A stretch of 46,447 nucleotides of DNA from Campylobacteraceae bacterium (GCA_027014605.1 JALWDJ010000008.1:1-46447); one strand, 5' to 3'; positions 10,191-18,011 are shown, counted from the first letter of the stretch. The notes: generated by a model from the sequence alone, not told the origin. Program-made: numbers and translations.

Positions 10191-10275
10191 GCCACAGTGA
10201 TGGAATTGGTAGACTTGGGAGACTCAAAATCTTCTGCCTTTAGGCGTGTCGGTTCGAGTCCGACCTGTGGTACCA
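10191..10275 (+). tRNA. tRNA-Leu (anticodon CAA)
   Basis: An 85-base type II tRNA with CCA encoded in the gene. The acceptor arms GCCACAG and CTGTGGT pair, but the first pair is G1-U72 rather than G-C. The anticodon stem-loop has CTCAAAA as its loop with anticodon CAA at 10225-10227, reading UUG. The long variable arm TGCCTTTAGGCGT and the T-arm with GTTCGAGTC confirm leucine. It ends 2 bp before the stop codon of the opposing gene at 10278. Confidence 0.97.
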
Positions 10276-10277
10276 TT

Positions 10278-10979
10278 TTAGGATTTTCTCTTTTTAATAT
10301 ATATAGAACCACAATATCTATCAAAAGTTTGAATAATGCGACTCATTCTATCATTTGAGCGAAGTTCACTAAATGGTCTATCATCTTGAAACCACAATAT
10401 ATTTGGTACATCTTGGCGAAGATGTGTATCTTTTGCTATATTTTTACCATCTATCTCCATAACAAAATATAGAGCAGGGTAGTATGTGTAGTACTCAAAA
10501 GTAGATATAACAACATCATAAGAGTTAAAATCATTTAATACCTCTTTTATCTTTTTTTCTGCTATTTCTATCTCTTTTTCAAGTCTAGCTCTTAATACTT
10601 TTCCATACTCCTTTGTTATGGCTGTCTCTTTATTCTTTATCTCTTTTTCTAAATCTGCTCTTGATTTATTTTTCCAGATTTCAAATTCTGCTGGAAGAGC
10701 TTTTTTAACTTTTAGTGGGTCAAATATCTCTTTTTTCTTATGTTTCATTAGAAGAGTATATTTATATGCAGGATATTGGGGATTTATTATCTTAGCATAG
10801 TCATAAAAATGGTTTCTTTTCTTTATTCCCTTATCTTCATTTTCTGCTACTACTCTCATCTCTAAAATCAGAGCTTTATCTAATACCTCTTTTTTTACTA
10901 GATATAATACAATACCTTTATAATCTATCTTTTTACTACCTCTCAATATATCTGCTAACTCTTTATGTATATTTTGCAT
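10278..10979 (-). CDS. Uncharacterised 233-residue protein
   Basis: I do not recognise this protein. It has no signal peptide and no membrane helix and looks cytoplasmic. Residues about 85-150 are rich in Lys, Glu and Arg and likely form a long helix or coiled coil (for example EKEIEIAEKKIKEVL). The flanks are mixed and aromatic-rich: FEYYTYYPALYF near 162-173, and ILWFQDDRPFSEL near 195. The balanced amino-acid composition argues for a real gene. It faces the tRNA-Leu gene tail to tail with a 2-bp gap and is followed upstream by AT-rich sequence. No function is proposed. Confidence 0.7.
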   Translation of the reverse strand: MQNIHKELADILRGSKKIDYKGIVLYLVKKEVLDKALILEMRVVAENEDKGIKKRNHFYDYAKIINPQYPAYKYTLLMKHKKKEIFDPLKVKKALPAEFEIWKNKSRADLEKEIKNKETAITKEYGKVLRARLEKEIEIAEKKIKEVLNDFNSYDVVISTFEYYTYYPALYFVMEIDGKNIAKDTHLRQDVPNILWFQDDRPFSELRSNDRMSRIIQTFDRYCGSIYIKKRKS

Positions 10980-11095
10980 ATCTTTTCACTTTTTACTAAA
11001 TTATATCTAATTTTTTTCTAAATAGATAATAATTGTTTAAACTAAAAGCTTTAAAAAAGATAGTTTAAAAATAAAAAATTATATTTGAATTTTTT

Positions 11096-11326
11096 TTATA
11101 AATTAAAACATCTATTACAAATTAATATTGCCCAATATCTATTATTCATAAAATTATCAATTTTTTTTCTTGTGATATGTTTTTCACAAAACCATATATG
11201 ATTATCTTTATCACTTGTTAAACCACAACCACATTCTGATAAAGCTTTTATTTTATTAATTAATTTACAATTATCTTTATGAATTGTTACCGTTCTATTA
11301 GGTTTATTTATGCTATAAAATGACAT
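11096..11326 (-). CDS. Small Cys-rich protein, probable metal binder
   Basis: A 76-residue protein with an excellent ribosome binding site (AAGGAG six bases before the ATG), which makes it a real gene despite its size. Cys residues are at 20, 32, 34, 47, 70 and 73, and His at 16, 43 and 50. The C-terminal CNRC and the HxxxC at 16-20 suggest a zinc site. The first 20 residues (NKPNRTVTIHKDNC) resemble small conserved bacterial proteins of unknown role. It stands alone between two AT-rich gaps. Zinc binding is inference from the residue pattern. Confidence 0.72.
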   Translation of the reverse strand: MSFYSINKPNRTVTIHKDNCKLINKIKALSECGCGLTSDKDNHIWFCEKHITRKKIDNFMNNRYWAILICNRCFNL

Positions 11327-11415
11327 ATTTATCTCCTTAAATAAAATATTTTTATTATATATTATTTTACATTAAAAAATACTAATATTTATTATTTTAT
11401 ATTTAAATATATTTA

Positions 11416-13302
11416 CTATTTTTCTAAATATATAGTTTGAGATGGGAATGCAAATTCTAAATTATTGTTCTCTAAAATATCCCATATCTTATATAAAATA
11501 TCCTGCTTAATCTCTAACCACTCCTGCCAATTTGTTGTTTTTGTAAATGTATATACTAAAATATCTATTGATGAGTCTGAAAATCTATCAAGATATACCA
11601 TAAGAGTACTCTTAATTCCCAACTTATTATCCAATGAGATAAATTTACGACTACTTCTATAGTTTCTCATAATCTCATCTCTATCTATCTTTTGAGGTGT
11701 ACTAATATCTTTATGTGTTAAGAGCATAGTCGTTATCTCATCAATTGCATTTTGAATATCTTTAGGGTTTGAGTTATATGTAACTCCAATATATAGTTTT
11801 ATTCTTCTTCCAACTCTTCTTCTTGACCAGTTTTTTAGAGGTGTATTTGCTAGTTTCTCATTTGGTACGGTAATCATCGCATTATCAAATGTACGAATTT
11901 TTGTAGATATAAATCCAATCTCAACTACAATTCCTTCTATATCTGCTGTCTTTATCCAATCCCCTTGTGAAAAAGATTCATCAAATATTATTTTGATAAG
12001 TCCAAAAAAGTTAGAGAGTGTATCTTTTGCAGCTAAAGCTACTGCTAAACCACCAATACCTAAAGATGCTATCACTCCTGATATATTAATATCCATTTTT
12101 ACAAATATAAAGAGTATTGAGATTAAAAATATAATAAATTTACTAATAGATAGCATTAGATTAATAAGTTCACTTCTTAGTGTTATATTTTTACTTTTTG
12201 ATGTATGAAAATAGATAAAAAAGATATTTTCTATTATCTGCATAGATATATAGGCTGTAACTATTATAAAAAATATTGTAAAATAGAGATAACTCCTATC
12301 ACTTAATCCATTTGGATAGTTTAAAATTTCTAAAGCTAATTGAAGCCCAATCCCATTTATAAGTAGTGATATTGGAACTCTTATCTTATTTAAATTTGCT
12401 AATAAAATATCATCAGTATCATCTTCCTCTTCTAAAATCTTAGCTTTAAAATAGTTATATAGTCGTCTATATATTAGATAGTTTAAAACTATAAATATAG
12501 CTATAACAATAAAAAATAAAAAGAGTCGTCCTGTATCTATCTTAATATATCTAAGATATAGATTTATCTTTTTAGATATATCTTTTTGATTAATATAGTT
12601 AATAACAGTATCTAATTTAAGTTGATTAGCCATAGAGTTATAGTTAAATATATTAATATTTAATTGTAGATAGTTTATAAAATCATCAAAAAAGTAGTAA
12701 TCCTTAGATAGAGCAAAAAAGTTATCTTTTATCTTTTGTGCCATACTATTTGATTGATTTTTTATTAGATTATATATTTTTATATTATTTTTTATATCTA
12801 TATTTTTATGAAGCTCTTTTTTATTATCAGTAATATATTTTTCTATCTCTTTACTATCTAATAGTGTCCAATTTTTTGCTAGATAGTTAAAAAAATTATA
12901 GATTTGATTTTTTAATTTAAGAGATTGTAGTTTTAATCTATCTCTTTTTACTGCCTGAATATATCCATATCTTCTATTTGTATCTATTTTAAGAGTAAGC
13001 TCTCTAATTTTTCTATCTATTTTAACCTTATCAATAAATATGGTTCTATTTTTATCTAAAGAGTATGGATTATTTTTTAAAAGATGTATTAGAGATGTAA
13101 AACTATTAAACTTTTTATCTAATATAGATGAGGTTAGATTTTTATCTACAGTTCTATTACTATCTTTTTCAATCAACTCTAAAATACTATTTTTACTAAA
13201 AAAGGTATCTTCAACTCTAATAAGCTCTTGCCAAAATGAGTCAGAGGCTGTAAGTGTGGCTGTTAATATTATAAATATTAAAATAAATTTTCTAAAAAAC
13301 AT
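11416..13302 (-). CDS. MscS-family mechanosensitive channel with large periplasmic N-domain
   Basis: This is an inner-membrane channel that opens under membrane tension. It has 628 residues. A signal peptide (1-19, ending TLTAS) precedes a largely helical periplasmic part (20-255). About five membrane helices follow between 258 and 433. The pore helix carries GIGGLAVALAAKDTLSNFFG (about 415-434), the MscS signature, and is followed by the beta domain with FDNAMITVPNEKL (about 475-487) and a C-terminal alpha/beta domain. The overall plan resembles the larger MscK/YbdG-like members. It lies alone, upstream of the DUF2442 gene's hairpin. The family is certain; gating behaviour cannot be told. 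Confidence 0.93.
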   Translation of the reverse strand: MFFRKFILIFIILTATLTASDSFWQELIRVEDTFFSKNSILELIEKDSNRTVDKNLTSSILDKKFNSFTSLIHLLKNNPYSLDKNRTIFIDKVKIDRKIRELTLKIDTNRRYGYIQAVKRDRLKLQSLKLKNQIYNFFNYLAKNWTLLDSKEIEKYITDNKKELHKNIDIKNNIKIYNLIKNQSNSMAQKIKDNFFALSKDYYFFDDFINYLQLNINIFNYNSMANQLKLDTVINYINQKDISKKINLYLRYIKIDTGRLFLFFIVIAIFIVLNYLIYRRLYNYFKAKILEEEDDTDDILLANLNKIRVPISLLINGIGLQLALEILNYPNGLSDRSYLYFTIFFIIVTAYISMQIIENIFFIYFHTSKSKNITLRSELINLMLSISKFIIFLISILFIFVKMDINISGVIASLGIGGLAVALAAKDTLSNFFGLIKIIFDESFSQGDWIKTADIEGIVVEIGFISTKIRTFDNAMITVPNEKLANTPLKNWSRRRVGRRIKLYIGVTYNSNPKDIQNAIDEITTMLLTHKDISTPQKIDRDEIMRNYRSSRKFISLDNKLGIKSTLMVYLDRFSDSSIDILVYTFTKTTNWQEWLEIKQDILYKIWDILENNNLEFAFPSQTIYLEK

Positions 13303-13374
13303 AAAGAACTCACTTATTTTTTAGAAATTATAGCTTGTTTTTTAATTTACTCCAATATACTATCAACGATTGAG

Positions 13375-13412
13375 TAGAGTGAATAAATGCCCGAAAGGGC
13401 ATTTACACTCTA
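13375..13412. terminator. Strong hairpin between DUF2442 gene and mscS
   Basis: TAAATGCCC (13384-13392) pairs perfectly with GGGCATTTA (13397-13405) around a GAAA tetraloop. The outer arms TAGAGTG (13375-13381) and CACTCTA (13406-13412) extend it to 16 bp with a 2-base bulge. It begins 6 bp after the DUF2442 stop and probably ends that transcript, but no T-run follows on either strand. Confidence 0.5.
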
Positions 13413-13417
13413 TATCT

Positions 13418-13660
13418 TTACGCTACTTTTTCAAGTGAAACTCTTAGCATACTTTCTATACTTAAATGATAATCTAATGATTCCCATTCAATACCTGTAT
13501 TTAAACAGATAAATTTATAATCTCTTAGTTGCGATATTGTAGCTTTTTGTAATGGTTTGTACCACCCAATAGGTGTAGATATAATTCTATCATCTTCAAG
13601 TTTTACATGGAGATACTCTTCATCAAAATGAACCTCTTTACCTTTAATTAAACCATTCAT
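13418..13660 (-). CDS. DUF2442 domain protein
   Basis: An 80-residue protein matching the DUF2442 pattern: a beta segment EVHFDEEYLHVKLEDDRIISTPIGW, then a Lys/Leu region and GIEWESLDYHLSIESML. The family is known next to DUF4160 genes and often suspected of acting as a toxin-antitoxin-like pair, but its function is unproven. I place the start at 13660 because AAAGGA sits 6 bases upstream; an ATG seven codons earlier (13681) lacks such a site. It overlaps the upstream DUF4160 gene by 17 bp (38 bp with the longer start), so the two are translated together. Confidence 0.82.
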   Translation of the reverse strand: MNGLIKGKEVHFDEEYLHVKLEDDRIISTPIGWYKPLQKATISQLRDYKFICLNTGIEWESLDYHLSIESMLRVSLEKVA

Positions 13661-13871
13661 CCCAAATCCTTTCAAATTCATCTTTATTTTCTTTTATGAT
13701 TTCAAGTGCTAACTTTAAATCTTTCGGTTTTAAGTAATTTTGAACTACTTTTAACTCTTTTAATTCAACTTTTGCAAAGCCGTCACTTCTTGCCACATGA
13801 ATATGTTTTGGTTCATGCTCGTTTGCATAAAAGAAAAACTTAAAACCACATTTATCTAATAAGGTTGGCAA
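13644..13871 (-). CDS. DUF4160 domain protein
   Basis: A 75-residue protein of the DUF4160 family. The typical opening MPT, then GFKFFFYANEHEPKHIHV (about 9-26) with the conserved EPxHIHV motif, and the C-terminal WDEWFN are all present. The start is a TTG at 13871; it has only a weak ribosome binding site, but the MPT opening fits the family. It forms an overlapping pair with the DUF2442 gene. A role as partner in a toxin-antitoxin-like module is inference from the pairing. Confidence 0.82.
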   Translation of the reverse strand: MPTLLDKCGFKFFFYANEHEPKHIHVARSDGFAKVELKELKVVQNYLKPKDLKLALEIIKENKDEFERIWDEWFN

Positions 13872-14018
13872 TATTTAATCTTTATTTGAGTTTTGAATAT
13901 TATATCTAAAAAAACTGATCATTTATTGCTTGTATGATTGTTACTAAAAGAGTATATAGGAGAGAATAATTAGGATTGAATATAAAGTAGAAACTTTTGT
14001 ATATATTCCCATTAAAAT

Positions 14019-14027
14019 GTTATACAC
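14019..14027 (-). repeat. Inverted 9-bp sequence at the 3' edge of the nuclease gene
   Basis: GTTATACAC on the plus strand, i.e. GTGTATAAC in the gene's direction, containing the TAA stop codon. Its exact inverse is at 15039-15047, just before the gene's ribosome binding site. Confidence 0.6.
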
Positions 14028-15024
14028 TTTCAAATTTATCTGATTTTATTTTTTCAATCTTTTTAATAAATTTAATTGTTTTATCTATATTAATAATATT
14101 ATTATTGTCTGTTATTCTAAATTCATTTTCTAAAATACCTACAGTAACACTTTTACCAGTTCTTACAACTTTGGGTTTACTTATTTTAATATTGTTATCA
14201 TTATACAAAACATGACTCTTCCATTTATTTACAATATTTTTTTCAACTTTATTGTTATCTTTAGAATAAAGTTTTATTTTTATCTTACCAATATATATAT
14301 CTTGTTCCCAGCTAGTTTCAATTTGTAAATAAACATAATATGTATCTTCTGAACTCCAATTCCACCAAAAACCTAAAAATCCACCTTGACGGTTTGGTAC
14401 ATAATCCCAATTCCCATCATTTAACTTATTTTTTAACTCTATGTAGAAACCTTTCCAAGCATTCCAACTCCATTTTTCTATTGGTGTTATTTTGTAACTA
14501 TTGATAGAATTTTCAATATTTTGTAAATAATCAGTATAATCTTCAATTACATCATTTTTATAGTTTGCATTATTTAATACATTTAAAAAATCCTTTCTAC
14601 CATAGATTGAATATCCTTTTTCTTTAACATTATCATAATTACTTTGGTCGCCTGTTTTAAAATATATAGGTAATATTTTAGTTTTATTAAAATCTTTTTT
14701 AATTTCTTCAAAATATCTTTTTAATTGGTCGGAGTGATTTTTAGTATTTGTTTTATCCTCAATAATAATTGAATATTCATTATTAACAATACATAAAATA
14801 TCAATATTTTTGTATTGTTTTTTTATCTCAATTTTATGATATGTATTTGGTTTATTAATTTGATTAAAATTATCAAATAATGAATTAATAAATTCAATTC
14901 CTAAATTATATAAATCTTCATTTATATCTTTATTTTCAATTTTTGCCCATTCTAGAATATAGCAAATTATTGCATCTTGACTTAATTCACTTGTCGCATA
15001 ATTAAATATATTTGGTTTGTTCAT
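14020..15024 (-). CDS. PD-(D/E)XK nuclease-family protein (PDDEXK_4-like)
   Basis: A 334-residue protein with the full catalytic signature of this nuclease fold: Asp75 (KNIDIL), Glu89-x-Lys91 (IIEDK) and a following QxxxY (Gln100, Tyr104). The N-terminal NIFNYATSELSQDA segment matches the PDDEXK_4 group. The C-terminal half (about 190-334) is rich in Trp and Tyr and is unassigned. The start is at 15024, where AAGGAGG stands 4-5 bases before ATG, not at 15054. No methylase or restriction partner is nearby. It is flanked by an inverted 9-bp sequence and its synteny looks foreign, so a mobile or defence-related gene is likely, but the target is unknown. Confidence 0.82.
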   Translation of the reverse strand: MNKPNIFNYATSELSQDAIICYILEWAKIENKDINEDLYNLGIEFINSLFDNFNQINKPNTYHKIEIKKQYKNIDILCIVNNEYSIIIEDKTNTKNHSDQLKRYFEEIKKDFNKTKILPIYFKTGDQSNYDNVKEKGYSIYGRKDFLNVLNNANYKNDVIEDYTDYLQNIENSINSYKITPIEKWSWNAWKGFYIELKNKLNDGNWDYVPNRQGGFLGFWWNWSSEDTYYVYLQIETSWEQDIYIGKIKIKLYSKDNNKVEKNIVNKWKSHVLYNDNNIKISKPKVVRTGKSVTVGILENEFRITDNNNIINIDKTIKFIKKIEKIKSDKFESV

Positions 15025-15038
15025 AATCCTCCTTTTTT

Positions 15039-15047
15039 GTGTATAAC
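15039..15047 (-). repeat. Inverted 9-bp sequence at the 5' edge of the nuclease gene
   Basis: GTGTATAAC on the plus strand, i.e. GTTATACAC in the gene's direction, followed 4 bases later by the A-rich ribosome binding region. GTTATAC resembles the R' core (GTTRRRY-like) that begins integron gene cassettes. No complete attC hairpin is visible around it. Confidence 0.6.
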
Positions 15048-15237
15048 GGTGCAAAGCTGAGCGAATTTTTGACAGCGTAACTATTTATTAGAGGACATTA
15101 TATACTTATAAGCTTTAAATATAAAAATAGAAAGACACAATAAATCTCCTGTTATAACCACAAAAATATATCAATTTAAAATATTTTATGTTAATTATAT
15201 TAAAATTATAGCCTCTTTTCGTGTAGTTAACTCTTTT

Positions 15238-15293
15238 TAGAGAGAGCCACACCTAAAAAAGGGGGAGGGGGGAAATAGATTGTGACTCTCCTA
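15238..15293. other. Structured intergenic region with a G-rich loop (15048-15427 has no gene)
   Basis: The gap between the nuclease and holB holds no open frame I can support. Within it, TAG/GAGAGCCACA (15238-15251, with a bulged A) pairs with TGTGACTCTCCTA (15281-15293) with one mismatch. The loop contains GGGGGAGGGGGG (15261-15272), a very unusual G-run in this AT-rich sequence. It could be a small RNA, a riboregulatory hairpin or a slippery tract; nothing here decides between them. Confidence 0.4.
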
Positions 15294-15427
15294 GATAAGT
15301 ATAGCAAAAACATTGTGTAAAAAAGGTGTATTAATAGGTATTATATTAATATTTTTTTTACTTTTAAGTTTTAATAAATAGTTAATAGAATTATTAGTTA
15401 AAATCTATTTTTAGTACTAAGATTATG

Positions 15428-16042
15428 CTATTTTTTATTAATTAGAAGTTTTAGAAGAAATCCATTTAATACAAATTGTCCAGCCGAACCAACCTCCAAA
15501 GCTTTTATACTATCTGAAAAGGTTTTTAAAAGGGAGGCATCTATATTATATGATTTTGATTTTATTACCTCTATTCCAATTTTTTCTATTATCTCTTTAC
15601 AATCTTTAGCTGATATTCGTTTATGTTTTTGGCTAAACTCATATATTTCTCTTAAATCTAAATTATCTATATCTAGTGATATTTTCTCTATTTTTTTACT
15701 ATTATTAAAAGTTATTATGGGTAGTCTTGATTTTATTGTAGGTAGGATTGATGATTTAGATTTTGTAATAAGTATAAACTCTTTATTTTTAGGAGGCTCT
15801 TCCAATATTTTTAGAAGTTTATTTTGAGATATGGTTGAAAATCTAGGAGATACAAGAATAATAAACTCTCTAACCTCATTTGCTATATAGGCTTTGGATA
15901 TAGCTTCTGAGGCATGTTCTATAAGAAACTCTCTATCTTCACTATTAATAATAGTAAATTTCTCATCTTTTTTTAACTCTTTTAATCTATCTAAAACATC
16001 ATAAGGCTCTTGAGAAATAATTATACTACTTTGTAACTCCAC
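15428..16042 (-). CDS. holB: DNA polymerase III delta-prime subunit (short form)
   Basis: This is a clamp-loader subunit that helps place the sliding clamp on DNA. It has 204 residues, much shorter than E. coli delta-prime (334) but like the short form of this phylum. The sensor-like segment LLKILEEPPKNKEFILIT (about 97-114) and SRLPIITF (about 128-135) are the clamp-loader signatures. No Walker A is present, as expected for delta-prime. The start is GTG at 16042, overlapping the TAG of the hobA remnant by one base (TAGTG). The folP gene that commonly follows holB in relatives is absent; a non-coding region and the nuclease gene follow. Confidence 0.88.
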   Translation of the reverse strand: MELQSSIIISQEPYDVLDRLKELKKDEKFTIINSEDREFLIEHASEAISKAYIANEVREFIILVSPRFSTISQNKLLKILEEPPKNKEFILITKSKSSILPTIKSRLPIITFNNSKKIEKISLDIDNLDLREIYEFSQKHKRISAKDCKEIIEKIGIEVIKSKSYNIDASLLKTFSDSIKALEVGSAGQFVLNGFLLKLLINKK

Positions 16043-16321
16043 TATTTTAAACTCAACTCATTAAATAGTGATGTATCAATAGTTTTATTGAAAAGTTTAA
16101 ATAGTTGAATAAGTTTAATATCTAAAGATACTCCACCATTTTTAAGATAAAAACTATTTGGTACATCATCATCAATAATCCATAAGAGATTACCCATCTA
16201 ATATCTTTTTTATAGCTTTTTGAATAATATGAATCCACTCATATTGGCACTCTTTCATCCAATAGAAACTTGAGTTTTCCTCTCAAATAGTCTCTCATGT
16301 CCACTTGAATATAGAAATCAT
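16042..16321 (-). pseudogene. hobA: hobA remnant (DnaA-binding initiation factor), broken by stops and a deletion
   Basis: HobA binds DnaA domain I and promotes origin opening in this phylum. In the frame starting at ATG 16321, FKWT-stop-ETI-stop-EEN (TGA at 16297-16295 and 16285-16283) leads into YWMKECQYEWIHIIQKAIKK and ILDG, the pattern of a HobA N-terminus. A TAA follows at 16192-16190. A different frame, from ATG 16197, then encodes 51 residues, MGNLLWIID...SLDIKLIQLFKLFN...SLK, closely like the HobA C-terminus, and ends in TAG at 16042. About 85-90 middle codons of the usual ~180 are missing. The position between lysC and holB is the normal hobA locus. Both TGAs could come from CGA by C-to-T change. 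No intact protein is possible. Confidence 0.82.
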
Positions 16322-16326
16322 TAACT

Positions 16327-17532
16327 CTATCTATCTAATTTATAGACAGAGTGAAGAGTTCTAACTGCTAGTTCAGCATACTTCTCATGTATAATCATTG
16401 AGACTTTAATCTCAGATGTTGAAATCATCTCAATATTTATATTCTCTTTAGCTAAAGCAGAAAATGCAGTTGCTGCAACTCCCGAGTGGGATTTCATTCC
16501 AACTCCTACAATAGATACTTTACAAATGTTACTATCAAAACTTTTACCTCCAATATCATGATTAAAGTTTTCAATAATCTCTTTTGCTTTAGATAGTTCA
16601 CTCTCTGGCACTGTAAATCCTAATGAGGTTAATCCATCACTACTAGCATTTTGGATAATCATATCAACATTTATCTGTTCATCTGCTAATTTTGTAAAAA
16701 TTTCTGCTGCAATTCCTGGTCTATCAGATACATCTCTTAGGGATACCCTTGCTTGATTTCTATCTAATGCTATACCACTTACTAAAACTGCTTCCATATC
16801 TCTAATCTCCTCACCTATAACTGTTCCATCTCCATTTGAAAATGAACTTTTTGCTACTATTTTAACACCTAATTTTTTTGCCAACTCTACTGAACGATTT
16901 TGAAGTACTTTAGCTCCAAGTGAAGCTAACTCTAACATCTCCTCATAAGAGATAAAGTCCATCTTTTTAGCTTTTGGTTCAATTCTTGGGTCTGTTGTAT
17001 AAATTCCATCAACATCGCTATATATCTCACAGGCATCAGCTTTTAATGCACCAGCAATAGCAACAGCAGAGAGGTCTGAACCACCCCTTCCTAGAGTTGT
17101 AACTGCTCCATCTTTATTTACTCCCTGAAAACCTGCTACAATAATAACTTTATTATTATCTAACTCTTTTAACATATTAGTGGGATTTATAGTCTCTATT
17201 CTTGCATAAGTGTGAAAATTATCAGTTTTAATACCTGCTTGTTGACCACTCATAGCAATCGCATCAATACCCATATCCTGTAGAGCAATAGATAAAAGAG
17301 ATGCTGTTACTATTTCACCTGAGCTTAAGAGCATATCCATCTCTCTTTTAGATGGATTATCTGAGAAATATTTAGCAAAATCTATTAATTTATTTGTTTC
17401 ACCACTCATTGCAGATACAACTACAACTATATTATTACCATCTTGTTTAGCTTTGGCAACACGCAAAGCAACATTTTTTATGCGTTTTAAATCTCCAACG
17501 CTCGTTCCACCATACTTATGTACTATTAACAT
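16327..17532 (-). CDS. lysC: Aspartate kinase
   Basis: LysC phosphorylates L-aspartate, the first step to lysine, methionine and threonine. It has 401 residues. The N-terminal KYGGTSV (6-12) begins the kinase domain, which also shows GRGGSDLSAVAIA (about 149-161) and the ATP-site segment SDVDGIYTTDPR (about 172-183). Two ACT domains (about 265-401) imply feedback control by an end-product amino acid. The gene overlaps rppH by 7 bp and is followed 5 bp later by the hobA remnant, the conserved order of this phylum. Confidence 0.97.
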   Translation of the reverse strand: MLIVHKYGGTSVGDLKRIKNVALRVAKAKQDGNNIVVVVSAMSGETNKLIDFAKYFSDNPSKREMDMLLSSGEIVTASLLSIALQDMGIDAIAMSGQQAGIKTDNFHTYARIETINPTNMLKELDNNKVIIVAGFQGVNKDGAVTTLGRGGSDLSAVAIAGALKADACEIYSDVDGIYTTDPRIEPKAKKMDFISYEEMLELASLGAKVLQNRSVELAKKLGVKIVAKSSFSNGDGTVIGEEIRDMEAVLVSGIALDRNQARVSLRDVSDRPGIAAEIFTKLADEQINVDMIIQNASSDGLTSLGFTVPESELSKAKEIIENFNHDIGGKSFDSNICKVSIVGVGMKSHSGVAATAFSALAKENINIEMISTSEIKVSMIIHEKYAELAVRTLHSVYKLDR

Positions 17533-18011
17533 CTATTTATATGTCCCTCTTTTACAAAATGTTCTATTACTCTTTTATATACTCTTCTTTTAAAATATGT
17601 TGCCTTTTTTAGCAACTGTTTATACTCTACATATTTATAATCTTCAAACTCAGGTTCATGATAACTGTCGAGATTTATTTTAGCATCACTTTTTAACTGT
17701 ACTAAAAAATATTTTTGTCTTTGACCATCAAATGGATACATCTTTCTTGCATTTACACCACTTGGAAAATCATATTTTATCCAATAGGGATATTCAGCAA
17801 TAACCTCAACACTATTACATCCTATCTCCTCCTTTAATTCACGGAGTAGTGCCTCTTTTGGAGTCTCACCATTATCAATACCACCTTGTGGAAATTGCCA
17901 TGAATTTTTAACATCTGACCGTTTACCTAAAAAAAATTCACACTTTTGTGGATAGTCTGAAGAGAGTATAACAGCTGCGACATTTGGGCGATAACGCTTT
18001 TTTGTCTGCAT
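17526..18011 (-). CDS. rppH: RNA pyrophosphohydrolase (Nudix)
   Basis: RppH removes pyrophosphate from mRNA 5' ends, which starts decay. It has 161 residues. The Nudix box Gx5Ex7REUxEExG spans 43-64 (GG-IDNGE...REL-EEIG), and the RppH-type N-terminus RPNVAAVIL and the WQFPQGG just before the box are present. It is the first gene of rppH-lysC-(hobA)-holB and is divergent from hemW with a 101-bp gap between the start codons. Confidence 0.94.
   Translation of the reverse strand: MQTKKRYRPNVAAVILSSDYPQKCEFFLGKRSDVKNSWQFPQGGIDNGETPKEALLRELKEEIGCNSVEVIAEYPYWIKYDFPSGVNARKMYPFDGQRQKYFLVQLKSDAKINLDSYHEPEFEDYKYVEYKQLLKKATYFKRRVYKRVIEHFVKEGHINRC

Noticed and set aside
15039-15180. Complete attC site upstream of the nuclease gene
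   Set aside because: GTTATAAC-like cores can be found about 125 bases apart, but the inner L-box sequences do not pair, so no proper attC fold forms.
15261-15272. G-quadruplex
   Set aside because: There are only two long G-runs separated by one A, not the four separate runs of a standard quadruplex; I kept the tract only as a candidate variable or regulatory element.
16042-16321. Stop-codon reassignment (TGA read as Trp or Arg) rescuing hobA
   Set aside because: TGA ends other genes here (tolR, cbpA, the SPFH gene), and the frame change and missing middle remain unexplained by recoding.
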